DNA of 64,000 nucleotides from Multifurca ochricompacta (taxonomy: Eukaryota > Basidiomycota > Agaricomycetes > Russulales > Russulaceae): contig WTXG01000012.1 in NCBI GenBank assembly GCA_022496185.1, positions 62,001 to 126,000 on the forward strand, read 5' to 3'. The notes beneath the pieces were generated by a model, which was not told where the DNA came from, searched no databases, and saw only the letters and a list, made by a program, of their open reading frames with translations. Shown here piece after piece: positions 61,722 through 64,000 of the stretch (positions are counted from its first letter, which is position 1; every line of letters begins with the position of its first letter). The translations under genes were made by a program, and so were the position numbers.

Positions 61722-64000
61722 ATGGGGCGTAGTGACTCAATAACTATTGAATCCATGACCCACCAAACAAAGAAGAAACGCGTTGAAGACCAGTCCCTCC
61801 CCTCCGACGCCGGTCAGCGTCCTGTACAGCTACAACGCAGACGAGTCTGGCGAGCTTGCGAAAGTTGCCGGTAAGTATCAGAATTCCTATTCATCTATCA
61901 GTCTCAACCCCAATCTAAATCCCAATTGCAACTATCCCCATGTTCGTGCTTACTCTTCAACTCTCCTCCGTAGTCGCAAGAAGATCAAATGTGATGGAAA
62001 CGAGCCGACCTGTTCTCAGTGCGCTACTTCGGGTTCCCAATGTACTTGGCTGCAAACCAAAGACAGAGCGGCACTCAGCAGACAGTCAGTCGTGTTCGAA
62101 GCTTTTAAGTTTTCCCTTATCTTACCATCTACCATCTATCATCCCAAAGTTATGTTCAGGAGCTCGAAGCTCGCCTCCTTCACATGGAGTCGGTCTTTGC
62201 ACAGCTAACTCAACAGCTTGGTCAGACTCCCAACGGTGAAGGCGCTCTCCCAAGTTCATCTCCATCTGATGAGTCCAAGGTTGCGGCTGCCGCTCTCCTC
62301 AGATCCATCATCAGTAAAGGAAGCCAAAACGTTCAATCACACCCAACCGATAACCCATCCACCCCTGATTCATCGTCCTCTGTTAAAATTGAGGATGATG
62401 TATCAGACTCATTTGGTCAACTGACGCTCGATGAGCACGGCCACATGCGTTGGATCGGAGGCTCATCCACAATGTCGCTCATACAGTCTTTCAGAGCCGC
62501 CACAACTGCTCCACATGCTCGTGCATCTCCCATGGCCGATGACTCTGGTCAGCCCAACAAGCTCTACTTCCCTGCTGCGGTTTTCTTCGGTAAAGTGCGG
62601 GCGTTACCCGGCCCAGAGGAGGTCGAGTACCCGGAGCGGGACCTCGCAGACAAGCTGGTGAGATATTTGATGCTTGTGCAGTGCCTGTAGCTTGCCTCAC
62701 CCCTTTCTAGGTTGGCGCATATTTCTCACGTTTCCATTTCCTTTTACCTGTCATCGACAAGCCTACGTTTATGAGACAGTACACATATCTAATGGATCAC
62801 CAGGGTGAGCAGCACTTGGCCCGTACCCAGACCGCGTTCATCGCCATGGTGTTTGCTTTATTCGCCTGCGCGGCCCAACTTGTTGATGACCCCCGCTTGA
62901 AAGGCGAGAAGGACGACGATGGGGGGATGGGCATGGTCTACTACGAGCGGTAAGTTTTTTCTTCCCTTAGACGGTGAGGTTGCTGATCGTGGATGTGTAG
63001 CGCACTTATACTCCACTACATAAGTCATGCATCCATACAAATCTCCCATGTGCAGTGTTTCGTTCTTATGTCGTCGTTTCTTTGTTCCGTCAATTGCCTT
63101 CCCCAAGCATGGCTTCTTATTGGCCAAGCGGTGCGGGCCGCACAAGATCTTGGATTGCATGTGTGTCCGTTATTTCCCCCCTCTGTCTTTGGTTCTTACG
63201 GGTTCTGAAAGCGCTCGCCACGCCGGCTGATGGTCTCCGCCATCGAGAAAGAAACTCGACGAAAGATATGGTGGGGTGTCTATACATTGGACCGCATGCT
63301 TGCTCTCGCTCTCGGTCGCCCCATCGGTGCAGAGGATGTTGACTGTGACGTTGAACTTCCCATAGACATCGACGACGACTTTCTACCGGAGTATTTCGCT
63401 GGTGCCCCGATGACGTCTGAAACGCCCTCTTTGATGACTGGTTTCACATCTCTTGTTTCTTTGTATAACATCGCCGGTCGCGTCATGCGCCAGGTCTACG
63501 GGGTCGACATGGCGGACAATACGGCTGACCCGGAGAAGCGTGCACAACTGCAAGTTAATGTCGACACCCTGGACAAAGAATTAACAAAGTGGCTGGACAA
63601 TCTACCCCCGGTATTTAAGTCTCTTATGATCAACGAGAAGCAGGTGTCCATGGGTGCTGCTCTCTGCAGCCACTATTATTCCGTCTTGACCGCTCTACAT
63701 CGCAACCTCCTTCCCGTCAGGCGCGATCAGCCACCTGCCCCCCGATCAAATACAAAGGCTGTCTCCTCTGCACGTACCTGCATTCGTCTCGCCCCCTTCA
63801 TCAAGAACGTTGTTCCTCCCTCGCATCATCTTGCGTTCTTCATACAGCATTTATTCAGCTCTGCTGTCATCATCTTGTTGTATGCAATGCATGTAGCAGA
63901 TCCTGGGGCTGCCAACTCTGCCATGGAAGAAGCGCAAAGCTGTTTAGCAGCCCTGGAGCCATGGGAAGGACATTGGCCTGGTGCTCGGAAAGTCAAGGAA
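61722..64000 (+). CDS. Zn2Cys6 transcription factor with fungal_trans domain (3' end missing)
   Basis: Start at 61722. Exons 61722-61870, 61974-62084, 62150-62657, 62711-62949, 63001-63160 and 63212 onward, running off the window still open. Seen: a binuclear zinc cluster split by an intron (RVWRACESCR then RKKIKCDGNEPTCSQCATSG then SQCTW) with the CxxCx6C pattern, and a dimerisation helix YVQELEARLLHMESVFAQL. A Ser-rich linker and the fungal-specific domain follow (GAYFSRFHFLLPVIDKPTFM, WLLIGQAVRAAQDLGLH, KMWWGVYTLDRMLALALGRP). Known: these factors activate catabolic or secondary-metabolite genes. No clustered target genes are visible beside it, so the target is unknown. Confidence 0.93.

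Noticed and set aside
61722..64000. Secondary-metabolite cluster seeded by the Zn2Cys6 regulator and the phosphopantetheinyl transferase
   Set aside because: No backbone enzyme (PKS, NRPS, terpene synthase) or tailoring genes occur between or beside them; neighbours are housekeeping.

Overview
The window looks like a gene-dense segment of a basidiomycete (most likely Agaricomycete) nuclear genome. Nearly every gene is split by short introns of about 45-100 bp with GTRNGY donors and YAG acceptors. The conserved proteins are eukaryotic, and fungal-specific families are present (Zn2Cys6 regulator, Fnx1-like MFS transporter, NRC-2/Fpk1 kinase, TVP38). About 30 protein genes lie on both strands. 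I see no rRNA, tRNA, CRISPR array or recognisable transposon. The species cannot be named from the sequence alone.

Layout. 0-8.5 kb: 3' end of a GPATCH11-like protein, an unknown Ser/Pro-rich protein, RNA polymerase subunit RPB12, a ten-exon bZIP regulator, a tiny candidate gene, and an intron-rich MFS transporter. 10-17 kb: an AGC kinase of the NRC-2/Fpk1 type and a polyQ HSF-type regulator, each behind a long low-complexity upstream region. 19-24 kb: TVP38, a small probable mitochondrial membrane protein, PEX11 and a Tctex-type dynein light chain. 24-27 kb: about 3 kb with no supported gene. 27-39 kb: a PPR protein, PCH2/TRIP13 ATPase, a SelW-like redox protein with an 8-nt microexon, CLASP, rhomboid protease and TRAPPC2. 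39.9-49 kb: an unknown Gln/Ser-rich protein, ARP4, ERB1/BOP1, a YBL028C-like protein, Sm-F and NC2-beta. 49-64 kb: a PfkB/MAK32-like protein, a phosphopantetheinyl transferase, an F-box protein, mitochondrial AspRS, an IVY1-like protein, mitochondrial bL19, PAB2/PABPN1, and a Zn2Cys6 regulator that runs off the right edge.

The genes are mostly housekeeping: transcription core, ribosome biogenesis, splicing, poly(A) RNA, mitochondrial translation, membrane traffic and peroxisomes. They do not form a pathway cluster. Several pairs share short divergent promoters of about 170-185 bp (ARP4/ERB1, Sm-F/NC2-beta, PEX11/Tctex).

The main anomaly is that several strongly conserved genes (PCH2, CLASP, the NRC-2-like kinase, ARP4 and probably others) read through only if single bases are added. 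Many of these sites are short homopolymers. Other conserved genes (RPB12, bZIP, ERB1, NC2-beta, PEX11, Tctex, TVP38, rhomboid, TRAPPC2, PPR) splice cleanly. The pattern suggests residual indel errors in the assembly rather than decayed genes. I found no convincing new multi-gene system. The most distinctive biology visible is gene structure: microexons, two candidate GC-AG introns, and a tandem palindromic promoter repeat.
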